From positions 1,612,001 through 1,676,000 of the forward strand of contig NZ_AP031497.1 in NCBI RefSeq assembly GCF_042853465.1: 64,000 bases of DNA, in the 5' to 3' direction. The notes beneath the pieces were generated by a model, which worked only from the letters and a program-made list of their open reading frames with translations, searched no databases and was not told the DNA's origin. Each line of letters starts with the position of its first letter. The stretch's first letter is position 1. Below are positions 1 through 8,272 of the stretch, in pieces. Origin of the DNA: Simiduia litorea. GTDB lineage: Bacteria > Pseudomonadota > Gammaproteobacteria > Pseudomonadales > Cellvibrionaceae. The translations under genes were made by a program, and so were the position numbers.

Positions 1-1317
1 ATGACAGAGCCATCGGCCGGCTCCAGCATGGCGGATTTGAGTACCAGCGCGGTGCGGTGCGACGACGGCAGTTATCGGATAACCGGCAGTAAAATATTTA
101 TTTCCGGTGGCGATCACGAGCTGACAGACAATATCGTGCATTTAGTGTTGGCGCGGGTCAAAGGTGCGGCAAAAGGCATTAAAGGTATTTCACTTTTTAT
201 TGTGCCGAAGCTGTTGGTGAACGAAGACGGCAGCCTGGGCGAGCGCAATGATGTTCATTTAGCGGGTCTTTTCCATAAGATGGGTGGCCGAGGGCAAACT
301 TCTTGCGCCCTAAGTTTTGGTGAGCGAGACGGCGCTGTAGGTTATTTGGTGGGCGAGGAGAATCAAGGGCTTCGCTATATGTTTCACATGATGAATGAAG
401 CCCGTATTATGGTCGGCACCAGCGCTGCGGTAACGGCGTTAACGGGGTATCAATATTCATTGGATTACGCCAAAGAACGGCCGCAAGGGCGCTTGCCTTC
501 GTCGAAAGACCCAGCCTCTGCACCGGTTAATATCATCAAACACCCCGACGTGCGGCGCATGTTGTTGGCGCAGAAAGCTTATGCCGAAGGTGCCTACTCA
601 CTTTGTCTTTTTGGCGCCCAGTTATCCGATGACGAGCGCACTGCAGAAACCCAGGCCGAGCGCGAGCAGGCACATTTGTTGTTAGACTTTTTAACACCCA
701 TGATTAAATCTTGGCCATCAGAATATGGCCCAAGAGCAAACAGCTTGGCAATTCAAGTGCTGGGTGGCCACGGCTATATTAACGAGCACCCAGTTGAAAT
801 GTTTTACCGCGACAATCGCCTGAATGCTATTCATGAAGGGACTTATGGCGTGCAGTCTTTAGATTTGTTAGCGCGTAAAGTGCCGATGAATAATATGGCC
901 GGTTATCGCGCCTGTGTGGCGGCTATTGAAGCGACCATAGCGTTAGCAAAAGCACACAAGAATTTGCAGGCTTTCGCCGAGCAACTCACTGCCTGCCTCG
1001 CGGTCTTACAAACGACGACCCAGAGTTTATTAGCGGCGATGATGGAAAAGCCGATCGATCTGGCCTTGGCGAATTCGGTTAAATATCTCGAACTATTTGG
1101 CAATATCGTCATTGCTTGGATGTGGCTCAAGCAGGGCATCGCGGCGCAAACAGGTTTGGATGCTGCGCGCCACGAGGACGATCGCAATTTCTATTTGGGC
1201 AAGCTGCAAGCACTACGCTACTTTTTTAACGTCGAGTTGCCAGAAATTCACGCTTGGTCGGCATTGCTTTGCAACTTGGAGAGTAGTGCCTTCGATATGG
1301 AAGAGCGCTGGTTTTAA
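1..1317 (+). CDS. Acyl-CoA dehydrogenase (5'-truncated), FadE-like
   Basis: C-terminal three quarters of a large acyl-CoA dehydrogenase, the FAD enzyme that opens each beta-oxidation round. The window opens inside the gene: the first visible residues (MTEPSAGS) match the middle-domain motif that normally lies 150 or more residues in, so the ATG at base 1 is not taken as the start. The 438 visible residues hold the beta-barrel middle domain, the C-terminal helical bundle (GGHGYI, then FYRDNRLNAIHEGTYG) and an extra C-terminal helical region typical of the roughly 600-residue subfamily. It leads a same-strand set with MaoC, SDR and thiolase genes. Substrate chain length cannot be read from the sequence. 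Confidence 0.93.
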   Translation: MTEPSAGSSMADLSTSAVRCDDGSYRITGSKIFISGGDHELTDNIVHLVLARVKGAAKGIKGISLFIVPKLLVNEDGSLGERNDVHLAGLFHKMGGRGQTSCALSFGERDGAVGYLVGEENQGLRYMFHMMNEARIMVGTSAAVTALTGYQYSLDYAKERPQGRLPSSKDPASAPVNIIKHPDVRRMLLAQKAYAEGAYSLCLFGAQLSDDERTAETQAEREQAHLLLDFLTPMIKSWPSEYGPRANSLAIQVLGGHGYINEHPVEMFYRDNRLNAIHEGTYGVQSLDLLARKVPMNNMAGYRACVAAIEATIALAKAHKNLQAFAEQLTACLAVLQTTTQSLLAAMMEKPIDLALANSVKYLELFGNIVIAWMWLKQGIAAQTGLDAARHEDDRNFYLGKLQALRYFFNVELPEIHAWSALLCNLESSAFDMEERWF

Positions 1318-1355
1318 CCCTAATGAATGATAATAATTGTAAGGAGTGATGCACT

Positions 1356-1814
1356 GTGAAAACCATTAATCGAACGGATATTGAACAATACGCGGGCTAT
1401 CAGGCTGAGCCCAGCGCTTGGCATCAAGTCACTCAAGCACAGATCAATGCTTTTGCCGACTGCACCTTGGATCACCAGTTCATTCATGTAAACCCAGATG
1501 CCGCCGCAAAGACGCCTTTTGGCGCTACAATTGCGCACGGATTTTTATCCTTATCGATGCTCTCACATTTTGCCGAACAGTTTTCTTTAGTGATTGATGG
1601 CACGGTGATGGGCATTAATTATGGTTTTGATAAAGTGCGCTTTATCAACCCAGTGAAAGTGGGTAGCCGCATTCGCGCCCATGCGACAATACTCGATATT
1701 ATTGAGAAGAGTCCTGGTCAATTTTTATCGCGTACGAATGTGAGCATTGAAATTGAAGGCGAGGAAAAGCCTGCACTGAGTGCTATTTGGCTCGGTATGC
1801 AAATCGTTGCTTGA
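1356..1814 (+). CDS. MaoC-family (R)-enoyl-CoA hydratase
   Basis: Small single hot-dog-fold protein (152 aa) of the MaoC dehydratase family, which hydrates trans-2-enoyl-CoA to (R)-3-hydroxyacyl-CoA. The hydratase signature is visible at about residues 30-58: Asp and His of DCTLDHQFIH, then TPFGATIAHGFL. The start is GTG with AAGGAG ten bases upstream (1341-1346). It lies 38 bases after the acyl-CoA dehydrogenase and 47 before the SDR, so co-transcription is likely. In context it supplies the hydration step of this beta-oxidation set. A role feeding polyhydroxyalkanoate synthesis is possible for the family, but no pha genes are in view. Confidence 0.9.
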   Translation: MKTINRTDIEQYAGYQAEPSAWHQVTQAQINAFADCTLDHQFIHVNPDAAAKTPFGATIAHGFLSLSMLSHFAEQFSLVIDGTVMGINYGFDKVRFINPVKVGSRIRAHATILDIIEKSPGQFLSRTNVSIEIEGEEKPALSAIWLGMQIVA

Positions 1815-1861
1815 TGTAAAAATATTAATAGGGCGGGAATCGCCCGGCACAGGAGTTAGCC

Positions 1862-2779
1862 ATGAGTATTGATTTTAACGGCCGTGTTGCCATTGTTACG
1901 GGTGCGGGAAATGGTTTAGGGCGCTCGCACGCACTGGAACTTGCCAAGCGCGGCGCCAAAGTGGTGATTAATGATTTGGGTGGTGCTCGCGATGGTAGCG
2001 GTGGCTCCTCTGAAGCCGCGAAAGCTGTGGTTGCCGACATAATTGCAGCGGGTGGTGAGGCTATAGCGCACGGCGCCAACGTGGCGAATTTTGATGAAGT
2101 CCAAGACATGGTTGCACAAACCATGGAAAAGTGGGGGCGCGTTGATATTCTAATCAACAACGCCGGTATCCTGCGCGATAAGAGCTTCGCAAAAATGGAT
2201 TTGGCGGATTTTCGGTTAGTGATGGACGTGCATGTAATGGGCTCGGTTAATTGCACCAAAGCCGTGTGGGACATTATGCGCGAGCAAAACTATGGTCGCA
2301 TTGTGATGACTACATCGTCCTCTGGCATGTACGGAAATTTTGGCCAAACTAACTATGGTGCAGCAAAAATGGCGGTCATTGGTTTCATGAACACCTTGGT
2401 GTTGGAGGGGCAGAAGAATGATATCCGGGTCAATTGTTTAGCGCCGACAGCGGCCACGCGAATGACCGAAGATATTATGCCGCCAGAAATTTGTGCCATG
2501 TTGCAGCCTGAAGCCGTTACCGCTGGCGCGCTAACGCTGTGCCATGACGATGCGCCGAATCGCATGATCTTATGTGCTGGCGCCGGTGGTTATGCGTCGA
2601 CCCGTCTATTTGAAACGGACGGAGTATTTATTCCGCAAGATCAGCAGAGCCCAGAGACAGTACTGGAGCAGTGGGACGGTATTTGCGATATCGGCAATCA
2701 GGCTGAATTAGCCAGTGGCATGAAGCAATCAGAAAAGTTTTTGACCAAAGCGATGACTTACGTGCAAGCCAATAAATAA
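1862..2779 (+). CDS. SDR family 3-hydroxyacyl-CoA dehydrogenase
   Basis: Classical short-chain dehydrogenase (305 aa) resembling the N-terminal (3R)-hydroxyacyl-CoA dehydrogenase domain of peroxisomal multifunctional enzyme type 2. Cofactor motif TGAGNGLG at residues 13-20, NNAG at 99-102, serines near 151-154, and Tyr165 and Lys169 of YGAAK form the catalytic set. The extra C-terminal stretch after about 220 fits the MFE-2-like subfamily. AGGAG lies seven bases before the ATG. Next to a MaoC (R)-hydratase and a thiolase it would oxidise (R)-3-hydroxyacyl-CoA to 3-ketoacyl-CoA. The pairing of an R-specific hydratase with this SDR is consistent; the actual acyl substrate is unknown. Confidence 0.9.
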   Translation: MSIDFNGRVAIVTGAGNGLGRSHALELAKRGAKVVINDLGGARDGSGGSSEAAKAVVADIIAAGGEAIAHGANVANFDEVQDMVAQTMEKWGRVDILINNAGILRDKSFAKMDLADFRLVMDVHVMGSVNCTKAVWDIMREQNYGRIVMTTSSSGMYGNFGQTNYGAAKMAVIGFMNTLVLEGQKNDIRVNCLAPTAATRMTEDIMPPEICAMLQPEAVTAGALTLCHDDAPNRMILCAGAGGYASTRLFETDGVFIPQDQQSPETVLEQWDGICDIGNQAELASGMKQSEKFLTKAMTYVQANK

Positions 2780-2795
2780 TGAAAGGAAACGCACC

Positions 2796-3977
2796 ATGAA
2801 AGAAGCCGTTATTGTTTCAGTTGCACGCACGCCGATTGGTCGCGCTTACCGCGGCGCATTTAATAATTTAGAGGCGCCGAGCTTGTCGTCTTGGGCGATC
2901 AAAGCCGCGGTTGAGCGCGCGGGGATCGAGCCTGCTGAAATCGATGATTGTGTCTGGGGCGCCGCGTTGCAGCAGGGGTCGCAAGGTTTTAATGTGGGCC
3001 GCCAAGTGGCCTTGGCGGCCGGTTTACCGGTGACTGTGTCGGGCATGAGCTTGGATCGTCAGTGCGCCTCGGGTTTAATGTCCATCGCCACAGCGGCCAA
3101 GCAAATTGTTGTCGATGGTGCGCCAGTGGTGCTCGCGGGTGGTTGCGAATCCATCAGCTTGGTGCAAAACGAGCACATGAATATTCACCGCATGGTAGAT
3201 CCAATGGCCATCGCGCATGCGCCACATATTCATATGCCTATGTTAGATACCGCTGAAATTGTGGCGAAACGTTACAAGATTTCCCGGGACGCGCAAGACC
3301 AGTACGCATTGGAGTCGCAATTGCGCACGGCGAGAGCGCAAGCGGCTGGAAAGTTTGCCGATGAAATTGTGCCGGTGACCGCGACTAAATTGGTATTCGA
3401 TAAAACCACCGGCGCAGCGACGGAAGAACAGGTGACACTGACGCAGGATGAGGGTAATCGTCCCTCGACCAGCTTGGACAGTTTGAATGGTTTAAAAGCG
3501 GTGCGCGATGGCGGTTCAATCACGGCTGGTAACGCTTCGCAGTTATCCGATGGTGCAGCGGCCGTTATTCTGATGGAGCGCAAGCTCGCCGAGCAGCGCG
3601 GCCTTGCACCGTTAGGCATCTATCGCGGCATGGTTGTTGCGGGTTGCGAACCGGATGAAATGGGTATTGGCCCCGTGTTTGCCATCCCCAAATTGCTCAA
3701 GCGCCATGGCTTAACCATTAACGACATAGGCTTATGGGAATTAAACGAGGCCTTTGCGGTTCAGGTTATCTATTGTCGCGACCAGCTGGGTATTCCCGAT
3801 GAGCAGCTGAACGTCAACGGCGGTGCTATTTCCATTGGCCACCCCTACGGAATGAGTGGCGCGCGGATGGTGATGCATGCACTTATTGAAGGTAAGCGTC
3901 GCGGTGTTAACTATGTGGTAGTGACTATGTGTGTTGGCGGAGGTATGGGTGCGGCAGGTTTGTTTGAAGTTATTTAA
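2796..3977 (+). CDS. Thiolase (acetyl-CoA C-acyltransferase)
   Basis: Full-length thiolase (393 aa) that cleaves 3-ketoacyl-CoA with CoA to release acetyl-CoA. The nucleophilic cysteine is Cys90 in LDRQCASG; the second active-site pair is His349 in GGAISIGHP and Cys379 in CVGGGMG near the C-terminus. AAAGGAAA precedes the ATG by about eight bases, and the gene follows the SDR by 16 bases. It ends the operon, with a strong terminator 62 bases downstream. It completes a dehydrogenase, hydratase, dehydrogenase, thiolase set. Whether it works as FadA-type or as a biosynthetic acetyltransferase is not decided by sequence alone, but context favours degradation. Confidence 0.93.
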   Translation: MKEAVIVSVARTPIGRAYRGAFNNLEAPSLSSWAIKAAVERAGIEPAEIDDCVWGAALQQGSQGFNVGRQVALAAGLPVTVSGMSLDRQCASGLMSIATAAKQIVVDGAPVVLAGGCESISLVQNEHMNIHRMVDPMAIAHAPHIHMPMLDTAEIVAKRYKISRDAQDQYALESQLRTARAQAAGKFADEIVPVTATKLVFDKTTGAATEEQVTLTQDEGNRPSTSLDSLNGLKAVRDGGSITAGNASQLSDGAAAVILMERKLAEQRGLAPLGIYRGMVVAGCEPDEMGIGPVFAIPKLLKRHGLTINDIGLWELNEAFAVQVIYCRDQLGIPDEQLNVNGGAISIGHPYGMSGARMVMHALIEGKRRGVNYVVVTMCVGGGMGAAGLFEVI

Positions 3978-4038
3978 TAACTGCTAACGGCCATTAAGAC
4001 TGCGCCTATATTTTTAGCGTTAATGTGTATGATTTAGA

Positions 4039-4072
4039 AGCCCCGGGTTGCTGTTGCATCCGGGGCTTTTTT
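4039..4072 (+). terminator. Rho-independent terminator after the beta-oxidation operon
   Basis: Perfect eight-base stem (AGCCCCGG at 4039-4046 with CCGGGGCT at 4060-4067), 13-base loop, then six T residues. It reads on the plus strand only; there is no T tract on the other strand for the convergent AidB-like gene. Confidence 0.88.
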
Positions 4073-4082
4073 GTCGATGCAG

Positions 4083-5747
4083 TTAGGGGTGCGGGCTGGC
4101 GTGACGAACCACGGCAGCGCAATCGATAGACTGAGCAAAAGCGCCATAAAGGGCCTGACTATTTTGTTGTAATCGACTGCTGCAAAAGGCATCCGCAACC
4201 GGTGATTGCTGATGAATTAAGCTCGATGCTTGCAAACATAATGCTAAGCGCTCCATGAAATAGCGCCCGTGATTCAAGATGTCTACGCCAGCTTGGCTGA
4301 ACTGTTGACGAGTTTGGTTTAGGTAATGTCGTAACAGTGGTTGATCGCTGGCAGCATTGGCTACTTCAGACCAAACAGCGTCAAGGCACTGCGGGCTTTT
4401 AGTGATAATACGCATGAGATCTAAGCATTGAACATTGCCACTGCCTTCCCAGATTGCATTGATGGGCGCTTCTCGATATAAACGCGCGAGTGGGCCGTCC
4501 TCCATCACGCCCATGCCGCCCATGCATTCCATCGCTTCATAGGCGTGACCGGGAGTGCGTTTGCAAATCCAGTATTTTCCCACCGCTGTGCCAATGCGCA
4601 ATAATTGTTGTTCGAGTTCGTTGCTGGGGTTATCTAAGGCTTTTGCCATACGCAATGTTAACGCCAGAGATGCGTCACTTTCCAATGCTAAATCTGCGAG
4701 TACTTGACTCATCAATGGTTGGTTCACTAAGTGCGCGCCAAATACTTGCCGGCGCTCGGCGTGGTGAATAGCTTGCGCTACGGCGGCGCGCTGGCCGGCG
4801 CTAGAGCCGATCATACAGTCAAAGCGCGTTAACGAAACCATTTCTAAAATATTCGCCACGCCACGGCCTTCATCGCCAATAAGCCAGCCGAGTGCGCCGC
4901 GCAGTTCTGCCTCCGACGAGGCGTTGGAAACATTGCCCATTTTATTTTTTAGCTGTTGAATTTGCAGCGGGTTTTTACTGCCGTCTGGGCGCCAGCGGGG
5001 CACTAAAAAGCACGACAGCCCACCCGTGGCGTAGGCCAGCACTAGGAAGCCATCGCTCATAGGGGCAGACACAAAATATTTGTGACCGACTAATTCATAA
5101 AGCTCTCCCGCACCTGGCTGGCCGACCGGATAAGCCTTGGTGCTATTGGCTCTAACATCCGAGCCGCCTTGCTTCTCGGTCATGGCCATACCAAGGGTGA
5201 GGCCACTTTTTTCTTGCCAGGGTTTATTGCTGGCATCGTAACGAGAGGATTGAATGAGTGGCTGCCAAGCCTGCGCAACCGCAGGCTGCTTACTTAGGGT
5301 TGGGTGACTGGCAAAGGTCATGGTGATAGGGCAGCCATGGCCCGCTTCAACTTGTGCTTGTAAGTAATATTTTGCCGCGCGAAATTGATGGGCATTGGCC
5401 GCTTGTGTCATCCAGGGTGAGCTATGCAGTTGCTGCTCGATAGCCGATTGCATTAATTGGTGGTAGCTGGGGTGAAACTCAACGGCGTCGATGCGTTTGC
5501 CAAAGCGGTCGTGGGTTTTAAATTGGGGTTTGTTTTGATTGGCGAGATGGCCTAGATAAAGGTATTCAGCGCTGCCACACAGCTGGCCAAAAGCATTGAG
5601 GGATTGTTTGTGTGAATCATTAAAATGCTGAGTCGCTTGAATCAGTGCGCGATCGTGTTGAAAGCTGTTGTAGTTTTCTAGCGCTCCGGATTGATTTTCA
5701 ACAACGTGGGTGTCTGCCAAGAACGCGTGCGTGGTGTTATTTTCCAT
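4083..5747 (-). CDS. AidB-like acyl-CoA dehydrogenase
   Basis: Acyl-CoA dehydrogenase family protein (554 aa) of the AidB type: the N-terminal region (FHPSYHQLMQSAI, then AQVEAGHGCPITMTFA) follows the AidB pattern, and the protein is about 150 residues longer than ordinary acyl-CoA dehydrogenases. The FAD middle-domain motif MAMTEKQGGSDVRAN and the catalytic-loop region APINAIWEGSGN are present. E. coli AidB is induced by alkylation damage and binds DNA, but many homologues are simply flavoenzymes; the partner TetR gene here suggests lipid-responsive control. AAGGAG lies seven bases upstream of the start, and the ORF overlaps the end of the TetR gene by 11 bases. Confidence 0.88.
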   Translation of the reverse strand: MENNTTHAFLADTHVVENQSGALENYNSFQHDRALIQATQHFNDSHKQSLNAFGQLCGSAEYLYLGHLANQNKPQFKTHDRFGKRIDAVEFHPSYHQLMQSAIEQQLHSSPWMTQAANAHQFRAAKYYLQAQVEAGHGCPITMTFASHPTLSKQPAVAQAWQPLIQSSRYDASNKPWQEKSGLTLGMAMTEKQGGSDVRANSTKAYPVGQPGAGELYELVGHKYFVSAPMSDGFLVLAYATGGLSCFLVPRWRPDGSKNPLQIQQLKNKMGNVSNASSEAELRGALGWLIGDEGRGVANILEMVSLTRFDCMIGSSAGQRAAVAQAIHHAERRQVFGAHLVNQPLMSQVLADLALESDASLALTLRMAKALDNPSNELEQQLLRIGTAVGKYWICKRTPGHAYEAMECMGGMGVMEDGPLARLYREAPINAIWEGSGNVQCLDLMRIITKSPQCLDAVWSEVANAASDQPLLRHYLNQTRQQFSQAGVDILNHGRYFMERLALCLQASSLIHQQSPVADAFCSSRLQQNSQALYGAFAQSIDCAAVVRHASPHP

Positions 5748-6348
5748 GGGCTTCTCCTTGACCTAAACCCCGTAGGCAAAAGGCCACTAAGGGCTGAGTG
5801 GCGAGTCGGTTGATGATTTTATGATTGGCTTGGTGCAGTACGGCCTCTGCCATGGCGCCAACAATGGCGACGGCGGCGAGCATAGCGGGCTGTTGCGTAA
5901 ATTCCTTGTTGTTGATACCCGTCTCAATCACTTGCGCAAAGCGCTCAGCCCAGATGCCGCGGTAGCGTAACCGTGCGCTTTCCACGGCTGGGGATACGGG
6001 TTCGGCAATAAGGGCGTAGGCAAGCTTTGGGTTGGCCAGTGCTCGTTCGCAGAATGCACTTAACAGCATTTCTATTTTTACCGACGCGGCAGCGGTGTGA
6101 TTTACCGAGTCAAAAACGGCGGCTATCTCGCGCTCTGTTGCACGCTCGAAAATGGCGACGGCGAGGGCGTCTTTATTGTCGAAATAGCGATACAGGTTAC
6201 CGCTGGCCATACCTGCTGCGGCTGTGACCTTGCTGATGGATAAGTTTTGAAAACCAGACTTTGCCACCAGTTGATGGCCCTTGTGTAAAAGATTTTCTAG
6301 GTTGGCCTGTCTGAGCTGGTCGGTGTGTTCGGTCGCTTGGTATGCCAT
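5737..6348 (-). CDS. TetR/AcrR family transcriptional regulator
   Basis: One-domain DNA-binding repressor (203 aa). The N-terminal helix-turn-helix spans about residues 15-60 (SISKVTAAAGMASGNLYRYFDNKDAL is the usual TetR recognition-helix pattern, residues about 37-62). The C-terminal helical domain would bind an unknown ligand. It is the first gene of a two-gene operon with the AidB-like acyl-CoA dehydrogenase. In many gammaproteobacteria such TetR-acyl-CoA dehydrogenase pairs respond to acyl-CoA or fatty acids; that link is inference here. No clear palindromic operator was recognised just upstream of it. Confidence 0.88.
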   Translation of the reverse strand: MAYQATEHTDQLRQANLENLLHKGHQLVAKSGFQNLSISKVTAAAGMASGNLYRYFDNKDALAVAIFERATEREIAAVFDSVNHTAAASVKIEMLLSAFCERALANPKLAYALIAEPVSPAVESARLRYRGIWAERFAQVIETGINNKEFTQQPAMLAAVAIVGAMAEAVLHQANHKIINRLATQPLVAFCLRGLGQGEAHGK

Positions 6349-6436
6349 AAAGTGAACCTTGATTCATTTTATGACATTTAAGCAATATCTTGCTGGGAGT
6401 GCAATTGGCGTTTGGTTATAAGCCTGTCTTACAAGA

Positions 6437-6467
6437 ATAAAAAAAGGGATAGCAACGCTATCCCTTT
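6437..6467 (-). terminator. Rho-independent terminator after the PhoX-like gene
   Basis: Read on the minus strand: an 11-base perfect stem (AAAGGGATAGC / GCTATCCCTTT), three-base loop, followed by a run of seven T residues at most positions. It lies about 40 bases beyond the stop of the PhoX-like gene and closes that operon. Confidence 0.88.
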
Positions 6468-6507
6468 AAACATCTAGCCTGTAACACGTTGGTTATTGAG
6501 AGTTTAT

Positions 6508-8208
6508 TTATTCGCCCGCTGGGTTATACACCCAGATCATATTGTTTTCATGATTTGAGGTGTCTTCGCCAATGATCACACGGCCATCGTCCAACACCAA
6601 TAAGTTATCGGGGTTGCTGATGCCACTGGTTGCGCAGGCGTTGGCCGCTGCAGTTGAATCGTAGGGGCCGCCGACAACCACGGGTTCCATGCGGCTAGTG
6701 TTGTAGCTAGCATCTAAGCCGAGCCGATAAACCACACCGCACTTGTTTTCTGTTAACTGAATGTCGCCGCTGGTGTCAGACATACCCTTGGCTACTTCCG
6801 ACATGGCGACATACATGAAAGGTACGGTATTGGCCGCTACGCCGTGGTAGTTAATGTTGATACCTTCCATTTTGCGGAATTCGGTGGTGGCGCCTTTAGC
6901 CGCGGCGGCTTTTAACGATTCCAAGAAGGCATAGCGATCGTCACCGGTGTTGTTGTCTGCCCAGTCTTGAATTTCTGCGTCTGTGATATAGCTAGTGGCA
7001 CCGTCCACATAGTCGGTTTCATCAATGCCGTCGTAATCGGCAATCCAGGTGGCGAGTTGCGCATTGGTGGCACTGCCAAGTTCAATCCAGCTGATATTCA
7101 TACCGGCGCGTGCGGTGTCTGAGGTTGCATCTTGGGTGACTTTTGCGGCATACAAGGTGCCCGCGCTTAGATCACCAGCGTTAGTGGCAACGAATTTGTA
7201 AAAGGCTTTATTGGTACCGTCGTCGGTTAGGTAAACGGTTTTTTGATCGGGCATGACCACCGCGTTTTCATGAGCCATGCGACCTAGGGTGAAGTGTTTT
7301 ACCGGCACGGGGTTGGCTGATGTTGGATTGGTTATTTCGACGATATAGCCGTAGTGGTAAGGGTTGGGGTAGGTGCCCGCGAGATAATCTTGCAACAGTT
7401 TTACATCGTTATAGCCTGGGTAGCCAGAGGTGTAGCTGCTGTCGTTCCAGTGCGCGGTATTTTCAGCTTCATAATTTTCTTCTGACACTAAAGGTGTGCC
7501 CCAGGGTGACAGCGTGCCAAAGCAGTTGATCAATGTACCGAGAACGCCACTGAAGTCGACATTCATGACGTCGCTCACAGACCAACTGCCTTCGTCGGCG
7601 CGCGCTACATTCATGCGGCTAACGGCGCCGGGGCGATCTTCCCAGCTGGTGAATAAATACCCTTCCGAACCGTCGGCATTGCTGGCCACGAAGGCGTTAA
7701 AATCTGGATCTTGTGATTGCTTTAATGCGGCGGATTCGTCGCCATTATTGATTGAGCCTAAACCAAAAGGCAGTGCACCTTGGTAAGTGTCGCCGGCGCG
7801 ACCGAGTACCTTGTAGCTGCCAATGGCAAGGTTCACTTGTTTTGCTTCTGCGGCGCCTGAGGCGGGTGCGGACACGGCGGCTAAGCGAGGATCTAGTTGA
7901 TCTATATCGAAGCCTTCGATGACGCCAACAGCGGCGTTGTTTTCGGGGGCATCAAGCGTATCGGAAGGGTGCTGCACGTTAAAAAATAATTCGCCGTTGT
8001 CGGTTTTAAATAGGCCGGTAATCTCAGCGCCCAAGGGTACTGTGGCCAAACGGGTCAAGCGTGGAGCTGCGATTAAATCTACGCCGTTGCTGCCGTCAGT
8101 GCCGTTCGCACCGTCGGCGCCATTCTGACCATCTTTGCCATCGTCACCACAACCGCTGAGTGCAGCTGTTATGGCGAGTGCCAGTAGTGTTTTATGTTGA
8201 AAGTTCAT
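6508..8208 (-). CDS. PhoX/DUF839-family lipoprotein with collagen-like spacer
   Basis: Lipoprotein of 566 aa with a signal peptide ending in the lipobox LSGC (Cys20). Residues 24-42 form a short run of Gly-containing triplets (GKDGQNGADGANG and on) like a collagen-type spacer. The rest resembles the DUF839/PhoX beta-propeller group: HENAVVMPDQKTVYLTDD with YKFVA, and near the end NPDNLLVLDDGRVIIGED. PhoX enzymes are calcium/iron phosphatases; whether this one keeps the full metal site cannot be judged by eye. AGGGAGA precedes the ATG. It follows the diheme protein gene by 64 bases on the same strand, so the two products probably act together at the cell envelope. Confidence 0.82.
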   Translation of the reverse strand: MNFQHKTLLALAITAALSGCGDDGKDGQNGADGANGTDGSNGVDLIAAPRLTRLATVPLGAEITGLFKTDNGELFFNVQHPSDTLDAPENNAAVGVIEGFDIDQLDPRLAAVSAPASGAAEAKQVNLAIGSYKVLGRAGDTYQGALPFGLGSINNGDESAALKQSQDPDFNAFVASNADGSEGYLFTSWEDRPGAVSRMNVARADEGSWSVSDVMNVDFSGVLGTLINCFGTLSPWGTPLVSEENYEAENTAHWNDSSYTSGYPGYNDVKLLQDYLAGTYPNPYHYGYIVEITNPTSANPVPVKHFTLGRMAHENAVVMPDQKTVYLTDDGTNKAFYKFVATNAGDLSAGTLYAAKVTQDATSDTARAGMNISWIELGSATNAQLATWIADYDGIDETDYVDGATSYITDAEIQDWADNNTGDDRYAFLESLKAAAAKGATTEFRKMEGININYHGVAANTVPFMYVAMSEVAKGMSDTSGDIQLTENKCGVVYRLGLDASYNTSRMEPVVVGGPYDSTAAANACATSGISNPDNLLVLDDGRVIIGEDTSNHENNMIWVYNPAGE

Positions 8209-8272
8209 GGTGTCTCCCTAAGTGTATCGACATTAGTTATTTGATGTGCTGAGTGTTACGTTTGGTAAACTT

